From Oscillospiraceae bacterium (lineage in GTDB: Bacteria > Bacillota > Clostridia > Oscillospirales > Ruminococcaceae), in contig JAUNSK010000006.1 of assembly GCA_030539275.1 (NCBI GenBank), forward strand, positions 1 through 64,000: a DNA stretch of 64,000 bases, given 5' to 3'. Position 1 is the first letter of the stretch; each line of letters begins with the position of its first letter. This document shows, piece by piece, positions 52,847 to 60,437 of this stretch. The position numbers and the translations under genes were made by a program. The notes under the pieces are model-generated. The model did not search any database. It was not told where the DNA came from and saw only the letters and a program-made list of their open reading frames with translations.

Positions 52847-53290
52847 ATGCCAGGTCTTACTCAAATATTAATAAAATTCGGTCCGTTTATAAGTCCGGCT
52901 ATTTTCTGCTTAGTTCCGGTTTGCGCTGTTTTTCTGGGCATTGCATATGCGTGGAGTAAAAAAATATTAACAACAATGTCAGTTAAAAATGAGATGGATT
53001 ATAAGCAGACATCATTTAACTGGATAAATTTCTTTTACACCGTATTTCTTGCAATAGTATCATTGTTTCCGCTGTTAGGGATGCTTGGTACTGTTCTTTC
53101 ACTTCTTGCACTGGATATTTCCACTGAGAATACCGATGCACTAAAACAAAATTTCTTTATCGCACTTGATACCACTGCCTGGGGACTTGTCTTTTCAATA
53201 ATATTTAAGGCAGTTCACTCTTTCGTACAAACCAAGATCGAAACAGCTATTACCAAGATCGATGAGCTGATCAGATTATCATATAAGTAA
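52847..53290 (+). CDS. ExbB/TolQ/MotA-family proton-channel-like protein
   Basis: A 147-residue protein with three membrane segments (about 12-36, 60-88 and 104-126), shorter than typical ExbB (about 220-240). The two pore-lining signatures are clear: LLGMLGT (76-82) matches the LLGLLGTVxG motif of segment two, and ALDTTAWGL (106-114) matches the ALxTTAxGL motif of segment three with Thr109 and Thr110 at the proton-path positions. It should form a ring around ExbD-like subunits. It is first of three tightly spaced genes (12-base gaps). AGGCTG/GGAGG precedes the ATG. The role in a Gram-positive cell is unknown. Confidence 0.85.
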   Translation: MPGLTQILIKFGPFISPAIFCLVPVCAVFLGIAYAWSKKILTTMSVKNEMDYKQTSFNWINFFYTVFLAIVSLFPLLGMLGTVLSLLALDISTENTDALKQNFFIALDTTAWGLVFSIIFKAVHSFVQTKIETAITKIDELIRLSYK

Positions 53291-53302
53291 GAGGAGCCAT
53301 GA

Positions 53303-53911
53303 ATGAATAAACGACAGTTACATCTTGATTTTACATCTCTTCTGGATGTGTTTATGATCATTCTGTTTTTCTTTGTCATCTTCAGCAAACTTGAAACTGA
53401 TGATATAAAACAAGATCTTGACGAACAGCGCAGCCAGATAGCAGCTCAGAGTGAGCAGGCAGAACAAAAAGAAGATGAGGCACATGAGCTCCTTAATGAC
53501 GCACAGAAGAAAAATGACTCAGCTGATATTCGTCTTGAAGAAGCGAATCAGGCTGCAGACCGCAGCGGAGAAAATGCGGACGCGATCATGGAGTTTGGTG
53601 AGAGTAATAATATTAAATTCAGCCTGCAGATGTCAGCAGATACAAATGACTGGTGCATCAATGTTCTTAACGGACAAGGCCGGACGGACAGGATCGAAAA
53701 ATCCGATGTTTCGTCAATGACTGACTCAGTTATCTCTATACTCAGAAGCTGCGGATATAGTGAGGATGATACAGTACTTCTGGAATTTTTCTACGATGCA
53801 ACCGAGAACGGAACTACTTCTGCATATAAGCAGATAAACAAAATGATGACTCAGTTAAAGAAGAAATACACTCATTTATTCTACTCTGAAACTGACAGGT
53901 CATTATTGTAA
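53303..53911 (+). CDS. ExbD/TolR-like single-pass protein with coiled coil
   Basis: A 202-residue protein: a basic cytoplasmic start, then one membrane segment (about 11-29) reading LDFTSLLDVFMIILFFFVIF. This fits the ExbD/TolR pattern xxTPLIDVxxxLLIFF, with Asp15 at the proton-carrying position and Thr/Ser in place of Thr-Pro. A long Glu/Gln/Ala-rich coiled coil follows (about 33-90), then a C-terminal alpha/beta domain (VLLEFFYDATENGTTS, YKQINKMMTQLKKKY) comparable in outline to the ExbD periplasmic domain. GAGGAG precedes the ATG. The coiled coil is unusual for ExbD and could span the cell wall. Confidence 0.75.
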   Translation: MNKRQLHLDFTSLLDVFMIILFFFVIFSKLETDDIKQDLDEQRSQIAAQSEQAEQKEDEAHELLNDAQKKNDSADIRLEEANQAADRSGENADAIMEFGESNNIKFSLQMSADTNDWCINVLNGQGRTDRIEKSDVSSMTDSVISILRSCGYSEDDTVLLEFFYDATENGTTSAYKQINKMMTQLKKKYTHLFYSETDRSLL

Positions 53912-53923
53912 AGGAGAAATAGT

Positions 53924-54334
53924 ATGAAAACGAAAACTAAAAGTAAAGGCCTTTCAGTAATAGATCTAATAATAATTCTTATCGTAGCTGCAGCTGTTAT
54001 TGCCGTACTGTTATTAGGTAAAGGAGGATTCGGAAATGGCGGCGGAAAATCTGCAGGAATAAGTGAACAGCAGACTGCCCCCGAAACTACATCAGCACAG
54101 GATGATCTTGTTACTGAAGAAATACAGTACGTAAACATTACGGTATCGGGAAGCGAATACCTGTATCAGAACAGTAAAATATCTTTAGATGACATTATAG
54201 GTGAATTATCTCAAATGCCGTCTGACACACAGGTTAAAATATCAGACGATAATTCTTCACTGAAAGCATATAAAAATCTTAAAGAATCACTGACACAGAA
54301 TAATATTAAGTACATAGAGACTAACGTTGATTAA
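53924..54334 (+). CDS. Second ExbD-like single-pass protein
   Basis: A 136-residue protein: Lys-rich start, one membrane segment (about 11-32; GLSVIDLIIILIVAAAV) that also has an Asp (Asp14) at its cytoplasmic end, a Gly/Ser/Thr/Gln linker (33-65), and a C-terminal domain (about 67-136). The C-terminal part (VNITVSGSEYLYQNSKISL, then DIIGELSQ, TQVKISDD, LKESLTQNNIKYI) follows the strand-helix order of the ExbD periplasmic domain. It is last in the three-gene operon, with GGAG upstream. Two different ExbD-like partners suggest a heterodimeric central shaft. Confidence 0.7.
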   Translation: MKTKTKSKGLSVIDLIIILIVAAAVIAVLLLGKGGFGNGGGKSAGISEQQTAPETTSAQDDLVTEEIQYVNITVSGSEYLYQNSKISLDDIIGELSQMPSDTQVKISDDNSSLKAYKNLKESLTQNNIKYIETNVD

Positions 54335-54462
54335 GAATTTTATCATATACTGATCAGTACGATATAACGAAAATCGCACCTTACAGAATTGGTTAAGGTC
54401 ATTTGAACCGCACCTCTGACAAGCAGACAGACAAAAAACAAAAATATTTAGTATATTGAATT

Positions 54463-54496
54463 CCGCCCAGCTGTGCAGCAGGGCGGCATTTTTTTT
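54463..54496 (+). terminator. Rho-independent terminator
   Basis: CCGCCC at 54463-54468 pairs with GGGCGG at 54481-54486 around an inner GCTG/CAGC stem, then CATTTTTTTT. Confidence 0.85.
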
Positions 54497-54526
54497 ATTA
54501 TTCAGATATGTAACATGAGCGGCTTT

Positions 54527-54566
54527 CAGCTGTATCGGAACCCTCGGATCACAGCCTGATTTATGA
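54527..54566 (-). pseudogene. Remnant of a duplicated PPOX/AraC locus
   Basis: 54527-54550 matches 51229-51252, the 3' end of the PPOX gene, with 2 mismatches in 24, and on the minus strand would read DPRVPIQL against DPKVPIQL in the intact gene. Directly joined, 54550-54566 matches 52666-52682 exactly for 17 bases; that segment normally lies upstream of the AraC gene. The stretch looks like what is left of a copy of the AraC-PPOX pair after deletion. Confidence 0.55.
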
Positions 54567-54617
54567 AAAAATTTATAGCCAATAACGCAAAAAAATCGGT
54601 TAAGTTTATTAATTATA

Positions 54618-54647
54618 TTGTTTTCAGAGGGTTAGAAATGATATAAT
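54618..54647 (+). promoter_or_regulatory. Sigma-A-type promoter of the pectate lyase gene
   Basis: TTGTTT at 54618-54623, 18-base spacer, TATAAT at 54642-54647 with an extended TGA. Confidence 0.55.
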
Positions 54648-54738
54648 AGATATGTAATATGTCTCAGTAATTTTATCTCTTTATGCCTGAGACGGTACAG
54701 ATGTATGTTTAAATAATTCAGTATAACGGAGGGAAATA

Positions 54739-57249
54739 ATGAAAAGAGGATATAAAAGAATTGCAGCTGCTCTGACAGGTCTTGCTGTAATGCTTGCATG
54801 TACACAGGATTGTACTACACATTCCAGAAATGCTCTTGCAGCATCAGCAAACTCTATTCCTGCTTTTCCTGGTGCTGTGGGCGGCGGAAGCCTTGCAACA
54901 GGCGGCAGAGGCGGAAAGGTCGTTCATGTAACTAATCTCAATGACAGCGGAACAGGATCATTTCGTGAGGCTGTAGGCGGTTCCGGTAAGATAGTAGTGT
55001 TTGATGTGAGCGGAACGATTGAACTTAAAAGTGATGTTGTTGTAGGATCAGATATCACAATAGCCGGTCAGACGGCACCGGGCGGTGCGGGAATTACTCT
55101 TAAAAACTATAAGCTCGGGCTGGGCGGCACAAATGTAATATGCAGATATATAAGCTCAAGACCAGGTGAACGAGGAACAAGTGCGGACTATGATGCATGG
55201 GGCGGTGCAAACGGAACAGGATCAATTATAGATCACTGCTCGCTTGGCTGGGCAAATGATGAGCAGTGGGGACTATATTCACAGTGTGACAATATTACTG
55301 TCCAGTACTCTGTTATAGGACCTTCAAATTCATTTTCCTATCACAGCAAGGGCATCCATGGTTTCGGAATAATGCTCGGGCGTTCAAATGTTACATATGA
55401 TCATAACCTGATCGTACATAACGTATCAAGAAATTTCAGGGGAAAGGTAACAGGCACAAACACTGCAGACTTTACCAACAATGTTATTTATAACTGGGCA
55501 AGCCAGACTGCATACGGTACTCTCGGACATGTAAACTATGTAGGCAATACTCTGAAAAAAGGTGTATCTACAGTAGGCGGACATAATTATGTAAGTGTGG
55601 GAGACAGTGGTACGGCACCGGAAAACTATCTTATTTACTTGTCTGGTAATCGTTTTCTTAACAGGGATAATACTCAGTACAGCAATTTCTCCGATAATAA
55701 CTGGGCAGGTATAAAGTATGCAAGTGACAAGAATGAATACAATACAAGAAGCAATTCATACTTTCCTATGAAGGTTGACGGTGTGGATGTATCCAGCGTT
55801 CTTAGTGCTGAAAGTTCAGCAAATGCCTATGATCACGTAATCTCATATGCAGGAAACGGCATCTCATCAGACAGGCGAACTGAAATAGATAAACAGGTAG
55901 CGTATGAAACTGAGCATGGAACAGGAACTCTTACCGGCGCACGTCCGTACAGTGAGGCAACAGATGAGCAGAAAGCGACAATAGACAAGTACCAGATGCA
56001 GTGCGGAGTTACTTATAAATATCCGGCAGCGGTATCAAGAACCATAACTGATACCGATAATGACGGTATGCCGGATGAATGGGAGAAGGCCAGAGGCCTT
56101 GATCCTTATGATGCATCGGATGCATACGGGGATTACTGTCTTAAAGGCTATTCAAATATTGAGTATTATATAAATGATCTTACAGTAAACTCATTTCCTG
56201 AAGGTGTTGTTGAACTGTCACCGCTTGAAGGCATAAAAACAAAATCTGCATTTGAAAAGATCGAGGCAGAGGATTTTACTGACCAGAGCGGAGTAAAAAC
56301 TGAAACAAACTCAGAAGCCGGCCAGAATGTAGGGTATATTGAAAACGGAGATTATATCAGATTTTCTGACATTGACTTCTCAAACGGCGCATACAGCTTC
56401 ACTGCACGCCTTGCCGGATCAAAGGCAGGCATAGAATTATATCTGGACTCGCTTGACAACACGCCTGTAGCAGTATGTGATTTTGCCGGAAGTGACGGCT
56501 GGCAGACATGGAAGGATGAAAGCTTTAATATCAGTGGTATTACCGGTGTCCATGATCTGTATATCAGATTTACCGGAGCCGAGGGATATCTGGTCAATAT
56601 AGACAGCTTTTATTTTTCAAAAGAGAGAGTACCGTTAAGCGCAACATTTATTAAAAACTTGACAGTTTATGATACAGCAAATGCTGCTGACTGGAAAATC
56701 ACAAAAGATGCAAACGACAGCTCTATGGTATACGGAGACCGTGACGTAACCTTCAAAGGACTGCCGGAGTTCCTTACAGGAAGCGAAATGATAGCTACTG
56801 CATGTGATTCAAAGGCATACACTGATACCGTAGCAGAATTTACAGCAGGTGACAGCATAGATGTTTACGCAGGAGTTGATACAAGGGTTACAGCAACTCC
56901 ACTGTGGCTTGAAGGCTGGGAAAAAACTGATCTTACATTTTTAAATTCTTCAGACGTTGAATATGCTGTTTTTAAAAAGAAATACAGCAAAGGTGACAAA
57001 ATAACACTCGGCAGCAACGGACAGTCTGCATACTGCGTAAACTACTGTATCTTTGCTGTAAAGTCATCAGACACTGTTATAGGAGATGTTGATCAGGATG
57101 GTGTACTGAGTGTTTCTGATGCAGTATTGCTGCAGAAGATCCTGCTTGGTATGACTTCAGCGGACTCAGCTGATGCAGATGTAAACGATGACGGCATCAT
57201 AAGTCTTCCTGATTTTATTAAGCTAAAAAATCTGATCCTCACGCAGTAA
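54739..57249 (+). CDS. Cellulosomal pectate lyase with CBM6-like domain and C-terminal dockerin
   Basis: An 836-residue exported protein: signal peptide (to about 36); a right-handed beta-helix pectate-lyase domain (about 40-450, PL1-type; FPGAVGGGSLATGGRGGKVV opening, GTGSFREAV, IIDHCSLGWANDEQ, YDHNLIVHNVSRNFRGK); a DTDNDGMPDEWEKARGLDP calcium-binding segment; a CBM6/35-like domain (about 505-640, IEAEDFTDQSG); a further beta domain of unknown role (about 645-770); and a dockerin (about 775-836, GDVDQDGVLSVSDAVLLQKI and ADVNDDGIISLPDFIKLKNL). It should cleave polygalacturonate by beta-elimination with Ca2+. GGAGGG precedes the ATG. Confidence 0.92.
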   Translation: MKRGYKRIAAALTGLAVMLACTQDCTTHSRNALAASANSIPAFPGAVGGGSLATGGRGGKVVHVTNLNDSGTGSFREAVGGSGKIVVFDVSGTIELKSDVVVGSDITIAGQTAPGGAGITLKNYKLGLGGTNVICRYISSRPGERGTSADYDAWGGANGTGSIIDHCSLGWANDEQWGLYSQCDNITVQYSVIGPSNSFSYHSKGIHGFGIMLGRSNVTYDHNLIVHNVSRNFRGKVTGTNTADFTNNVIYNWASQTAYGTLGHVNYVGNTLKKGVSTVGGHNYVSVGDSGTAPENYLIYLSGNRFLNRDNTQYSNFSDNNWAGIKYASDKNEYNTRSNSYFPMKVDGVDVSSVLSAESSANAYDHVISYAGNGISSDRRTEIDKQVAYETEHGTGTLTGARPYSEATDEQKATIDKYQMQCGVTYKYPAAVSRTITDTDNDGMPDEWEKARGLDPYDASDAYGDYCLKGYSNIEYYINDLTVNSFPEGVVELSPLEGIKTKSAFEKIEAEDFTDQSGVKTETNSEAGQNVGYIENGDYIRFSDIDFSNGAYSFTARLAGSKAGIELYLDSLDNTPVAVCDFAGSDGWQTWKDESFNISGITGVHDLYIRFTGAEGYLVNIDSFYFSKERVPLSATFIKNLTVYDTANAADWKITKDANDSSMVYGDRDVTFKGLPEFLTGSEMIATACDSKAYTDTVAEFTAGDSIDVYAGVDTRVTATPLWLEGWEKTDLTFLNSSDVEYAVFKKKYSKGDKITLGSNGQSAYCVNYCIFAVKSSDTVIGDVDQDGVLSVSDAVLLQKILLGMTSADSADADVNDDGIISLPDFIKLKNLILTQ

Positions 57250-57265
57250 TCCGTAATATAAAAAA

Positions 57266-57311
57266 ATCTCCCTGTCACGCAGACGCTTGTACTTCTGCAT
57301 GACAGGGAGAT
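57266..57311 (-). terminator. Stem-loop terminator, mainly for the reverse strand
   Basis: ATCTCCCTGTCA at 57266-57277 pairs perfectly with TGACAGGGAGAT at 57300-57311. The T-run (seven Ts) is on the minus strand, so it ends the alcohol dehydrogenase transcript; it may also stop the pectate lyase transcript. Confidence 0.75.
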
Positions 57312-57345
57312 AATAACTGTTATATGAGAACTATTTTGCAAATGG

Positions 57346-57374
57346 TTGACTATATGACGGATATGTTGTATACT
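57346..57374 (+). promoter_or_regulatory. Orphan promoter facing the 3' end of the alcohol dehydrogenase gene
   Basis: TTGACT at 57346-57351, 17-base spacer, TATACT at 57369-57374 on the plus strand. No plus-strand gene with a ribosome binding site follows; transcription would run antisense into the reverse-strand gene ending at 57463. Confidence 0.45.
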
Positions 57375-57462
57375 TTATAGTAAGAATTTAAGAAAAAAGA
57401 AATAAATATGTGAACATCAAATGAAATGGTTTGTCAGATTATCCGTTAATATCCATGTCTGG

Positions 57463-58641
57463 TCAGTTTGCTGTAACTGCAATCTTAAGAATAGCTGCTA
57501 CATCACTGCTGCTAAGTGCAACAAATCCGCCTGTTTTGCCGTCACCAAGACCAAACTTTTCTACGAGCACAGGAATATCTTCTTCTTTTGCTCCCAGTTG
57601 CTCAAAGTTTACCGGCATACCGATCGATGAAAGAAAACGTCTGAAGCATCTGATCCCTTCGAGAGCTGTTTCTTCCGGAGCGTCAAAGTTCATCTGGCAT
57701 CCCCATACACGAACTGCAGCCTTTGCAAATCTCATAACATCATGCCTGTATACATATTCCATCCATGAAGGCATAACAACAGCCAGTCCAGCACCGTGAG
57801 CACAGTCGTACAGTCCTGACAGTTCATGTTCGATCCCGTGGCTGTTCCAGTCCTGTGAACGTCCGACTCCTACGATATCGTTATGTGCAACGGTTCCGGC
57901 CCACATGATGTTTGCACGGGCTTCATAGTTATCAGGATCAGCAATTACTCTCGGGGTTTCCTTTATCATTGTCAGAAGCAAGGCTTCACATAATCTGTCT
58001 GTAACCTCTACCTCTTTTGTGTTTGTAAAGTATCTTTCAAATACATGAGCCATTATATCTGTTGCACCACAGCCTGTCTGATATGCAGGAAGGGTTTGAG
58101 TCAGCTGAGGATTGAGAACTGAAAACTTCGGACGGATAAGATCAGAACCGGCATCTCTCTTGAGCATACCTTCTTCCTTTGTGATGACAGAGCTTCCGGA
58201 TCCTTCAGAACCTGCAGCAGCTATAGTCAGGACAGTTCCTATAGGAAGAGCATTTGTAATATGAGCTTTATCAGTGTAAAAATCCCAGAAATCACCGCTG
58301 TAAGGCACACCTATAGAAATAGCTTTTGAAGAATCGATACATGAACCTCCGCCTACGGACAGGATAAAGTCGACGTTTTCACTGCGGCATAACTCAATTC
58401 CTTCATAAACCTTTGTATCACGCGGATTTGGCTGTACTCCTCCGAGTGTGACATATGGTATGTTTTCCTTTTCAAGTGACTGTGTTACACGACCTAATAA
58501 TCCTGATTTAACAGCTGAACCGGAACCGTAATGAACGAGCACCTTTGTACCACCGTATTTTCTGACTAATCTGCCGCATTCATTTTCTGTTTCTTTTCCA
58601 AAAACGAATTCGGTAGGGCTATAAAAATTAAAGTTTTCCAT
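57463..58641 (-). CDS. Iron-containing alcohol dehydrogenase (butanol dehydrogenase type)
   Basis: A 392-residue group III alcohol dehydrogenase. The NAD(P)-binding loop SVGGGSCIDSSKAIS is at about 95-109, and metal ligands are Asp195 and His199 (CGATDIMAHVFERYF) with His268/His272 and His282 (SHGIEHELSGLYDCAHGAG). Length and motifs fit the YqhD/BdhA branch, which reduces aldehydes to alcohols with NAD(P)H, for example in fermentative redox balancing. AAGGAGG precedes the ATG. It is monocistronic and divergent from a GNAT gene. Confidence 0.92.
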   Translation of the reverse strand: MENFNFYSPTEFVFGKETENECGRLVRKYGGTKVLVHYGSGSAVKSGLLGRVTQSLEKENIPYVTLGGVQPNPRDTKVYEGIELCRSENVDFILSVGGGSCIDSSKAISIGVPYSGDFWDFYTDKAHITNALPIGTVLTIAAAGSEGSGSSVITKEEGMLKRDAGSDLIRPKFSVLNPQLTQTLPAYQTGCGATDIMAHVFERYFTNTKEVEVTDRLCEALLLTMIKETPRVIADPDNYEARANIMWAGTVAHNDIVGVGRSQDWNSHGIEHELSGLYDCAHGAGLAVVMPSWMEYVYRHDVMRFAKAAVRVWGCQMNFDAPEETALEGIRCFRRFLSSIGMPVNFEQLGAKEEDIPVLVEKFGLGDGKTGGFVALSSSDVAAILKIAVTAN

Positions 58642-58748
58642 GTAGATCCTCCTTAAAAAATAATTTAACCTATTATAACATTATATATTCGGGTGCGCTA
58701 TAAGAAAAAACGTATAAATATATAACAATTATATGATTGGAGATAAAA

Positions 58749-59195
58749 ATGAAAATTTCAGAAATAAAAAAAGACAAAAAACAGTATCTGGAGCTTCTCC
58801 TGCTTGCAGATGAACAGGAAAATATGATCGATAAATATCTGAACAGAGGAAGAATGTTTATTATTGATGACAATGGGGTAAAAGGAGAGTGCGTTGTAAC
58901 AGATGAAGGTTCAGGAATTCTTGAAATAAAAAATATTGCTGTTGACCCGGAGTATCAGGGTGAGGGTTATGGCAGAAAAATGATAGAATTTCTTATGAAT
59001 AAATATAAAAGAAGCTTCAGGATCCTTCAGGTCGGAACCGGTGAATCACCTCTTACAGTGCCGTTCTATGAAAAATGCGGCTTTATCAAATCATTCAAGG
59101 TTGAAAATTTTTTCACTGATAACTATGATCATCCTATGTACGAATGCGGTGTTCAGCTTAAGGATATGATCTATCTGCGCATGAAACTCAGATAG
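58749..59195 (+). CDS. GNAT N-acetyltransferase
   Basis: A 148-residue GNAT protein with the strand-loop-helix IAVDPEYQGEGYGRKMIEFL (acetyl-CoA loop QGEGYG) and a C-terminal VPFYEKCGF segment that is typical of the family. The acceptor is unknown. ATG 58749 is chosen because GGAG lies 6 bases upstream; the longer open frame begins with the TTG just before that site. A methyltransferase gene follows after 34 bases and may be cotranscribed. Confidence 0.85.
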   Translation: MKISEIKKDKKQYLELLLLADEQENMIDKYLNRGRMFIIDDNGVKGECVVTDEGSGILEIKNIAVDPEYQGEGYGRKMIEFLMNKYKRSFRILQVGTGESPLTVPFYEKCGFIKSFKVENFFTDNYDHPMYECGVQLKDMIYLRMKLR

Positions 59196-59229
59196 TTTAC
59201 ATAGAACAAATAAAGACAGGAGTATAAAA

Positions 59230-60030
59230 ATGATAACAGACAACAGGATCGACAACGGAAAGGCATTTGACTGGGGAAGGACATCACAGGATTATGCACG
59301 GTTCAGAGATATTTACCCGGATGAATTCTACAGAAAAATTCATTCACTCGGACTATGCACAAAGGGACAGAATGTTCTGGATCTGGGAACGGGCACAGGT
59401 GTTATTCCAAGAAATATGTACAAATACGGTGCTTGCTTTACAGCATCTGATATTTCTGAAAATCAGATAGAGTACGCAGGAAAGCTCTCTGAACAAGAGG
59501 GTATGAACATAAAATATATTACTGCCAGTGCGGAAGAGACTATTTTTGACGATAAAAAGTTTGATGTAATAACAGCATGTCAGTGCCATTTTTATTTCAA
59601 GCATAATATAATTGCACGCAATGCATATGAAATGCTTAATGAAAACGGCAGGCTGGCATTTTTATATATGGCATGGCTGCCGTTTGAAGATAACATAGCT
59701 CATGAAAGCGAGAAGCTTATTCTTAAATACAATCCTTCATGGACCGGCTGCAATGAAACAAGACATTCAATATTCGTTCCTGAGGACTATAACAAATATT
59801 TTACTGTAAGTGAAAGTATGATATTTGACGTTAAAGTACCGTTTACACGGTTTTCATGGAACGGAAGGATGAAAGCATGCAGGGGAGTCGGCGCTTCACT
59901 CCCTCAGGAAAAGATAGCCGAATTTGAAAAAGAACATATTGAGATGCTTGAAAAGACTCCTCAGGATACCTTTGACATCCTTCACTACTGTGCAATAACA
60001 GTTTTACAAAGACGTCCTGAAAGTTTGTAA
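59230..60030 (+). CDS. Class I SAM-dependent methyltransferase
   Basis: A 266-residue methyltransferase: motif I VLDLGTGTGVIPRNMYKYG (SAM-binding glycine loop), then SDISENQIEYA, CQCHFYF at motif IV, and a C-terminal lid with the segment MKACRGVGASLP. The pattern is of the UbiE/COQ5-like small-molecule methyltransferases. Substrate unknown. AGGAG precedes the ATG. It follows the GNAT gene closely, so both may modify one compound, which is speculative. Confidence 0.87.
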   Translation: MITDNRIDNGKAFDWGRTSQDYARFRDIYPDEFYRKIHSLGLCTKGQNVLDLGTGTGVIPRNMYKYGACFTASDISENQIEYAGKLSEQEGMNIKYITASAEETIFDDKKFDVITACQCHFYFKHNIIARNAYEMLNENGRLAFLYMAWLPFEDNIAHESEKLILKYNPSWTGCNETRHSIFVPEDYNKYFTVSESMIFDVKVPFTRFSWNGRMKACRGVGASLPQEKIAEFEKEHIEMLEKTPQDTFDILHYCAITVLQRRPESL

Positions 60031-60045
60031 TTATTATTTATTTTT

Positions 60046-60091
60046 TAATGCCCCCGGCCGACAGAAAAAAATCTGACGGCCGGGGGCATTA
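60046..60091. repeat. Very GC-rich perfect stem-loop without a T-run
   Basis: TAATGCCCCCGGCCG at 60046-60060 is the exact reverse complement of CGGCCGGGGGCATTA at 60077-60091, with a 16-base A-rich loop. Neither side has a proper T-run downstream. It lies between the methyltransferase gene and the strong promoter at 60097, so it may act as a transcription barrier or an mRNA-stabilising 3' end. Confidence 0.6.
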
Positions 60092-60096
60092 TGCTC

Positions 60097-60124
60097 TTGA
60101 CAAATAATATAACTGTGGTATAAT
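60097..60124 (+). promoter_or_regulatory. Strong sigma-A-type promoter of the AbrB-hydrolase operon
   Basis: Consensus TTGACA at 60097-60102, 16-base spacer, consensus TATAAT at 60119-60124: the strongest promoter in the window. Confidence 0.75.
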
Positions 60125-60183
60125 AAAGTTATATAAGTTATACTTTTCATACTTTTAATACATTAAGGAGGTGTATAACAAAT

Positions 60184-60405
60184 ATGATCAATAGAAAAGG
60201 AAAACTGGCCGGCAGTGTAAAGGTCGGTGAAAAGGGACAGATCGTTATCCCTAAGGAAATGAGAGATGCTTTTGATATAAAACCCGGGGATACCCTGCTG
60301 CTGCTGGCGGATCCGAAAAGAGGAATTGCAATACCGCCGAAAAACGCATTTACAAAAATAACCGAAGACATCTTCGGACAAGAGAATCCTGAAAAAGACG
60401 ATTAA
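60184..60405 (+). CDS. AbrB/MazE-type DNA-binding protein
   Basis: A 73-residue swapped-hairpin protein: VKVGEKGQIVIPKEMRDAFD and IKPGDTLLLLAD are the usual AbrB-domain halves (about 10-45), followed by a short acidic tail. Such proteins are transition-state regulators or antitoxins. No toxin follows; instead a hydrolase gene starts 32 bases downstream, so it is more likely a local repressor of that operon. AAGGAGG precedes the ATG, at a rather long 12 bases. Confidence 0.87.
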   Translation: MINRKGKLAGSVKVGEKGQIVIPKEMRDAFDIKPGDTLLLLADPKRGIAIPPKNAFTKITEDIFGQENPEKDD

Positions 60406-60437
60406 CAACAAACAAAAATAAAAAAGAGGGGACAACT

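Larger units (their letters stand above)
54335..54738. other. Intergenic region: terminator, gene remnant and pectate-lyase promoter
   Basis: A 404-base gap. It holds the operon terminator (54463-54496), a decayed fragment of a PPOX/AraC locus (54527-54566) and the promoter 54618-54647. Nothing is recognised at 54335-54460. Confidence 0.6.

Noticed and set aside
52847-54334. Zorya-type phage defence system, because of the MotA/ExbB-like gene
   Set aside because: There is no ZorC or ZorD helicase/nuclease gene, and the ExbD-like proteins lack the OmpA-like domain of ZorB. Flanking genes are an AraC regulator and a pectate lyase.
57421-57799. Plus-strand frames downstream of the orphan promoter at 57346
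   Set aside because: No ribosome binding site; the translations are mirror images of the alcohol dehydrogenase coding sequence.
60184-60435. A MazEF-type toxin-antitoxin pair
   Set aside because: No MazF/PemK-like or other small toxin frame follows the AbrB-domain gene; the next gene is a 354-residue hydrolase.
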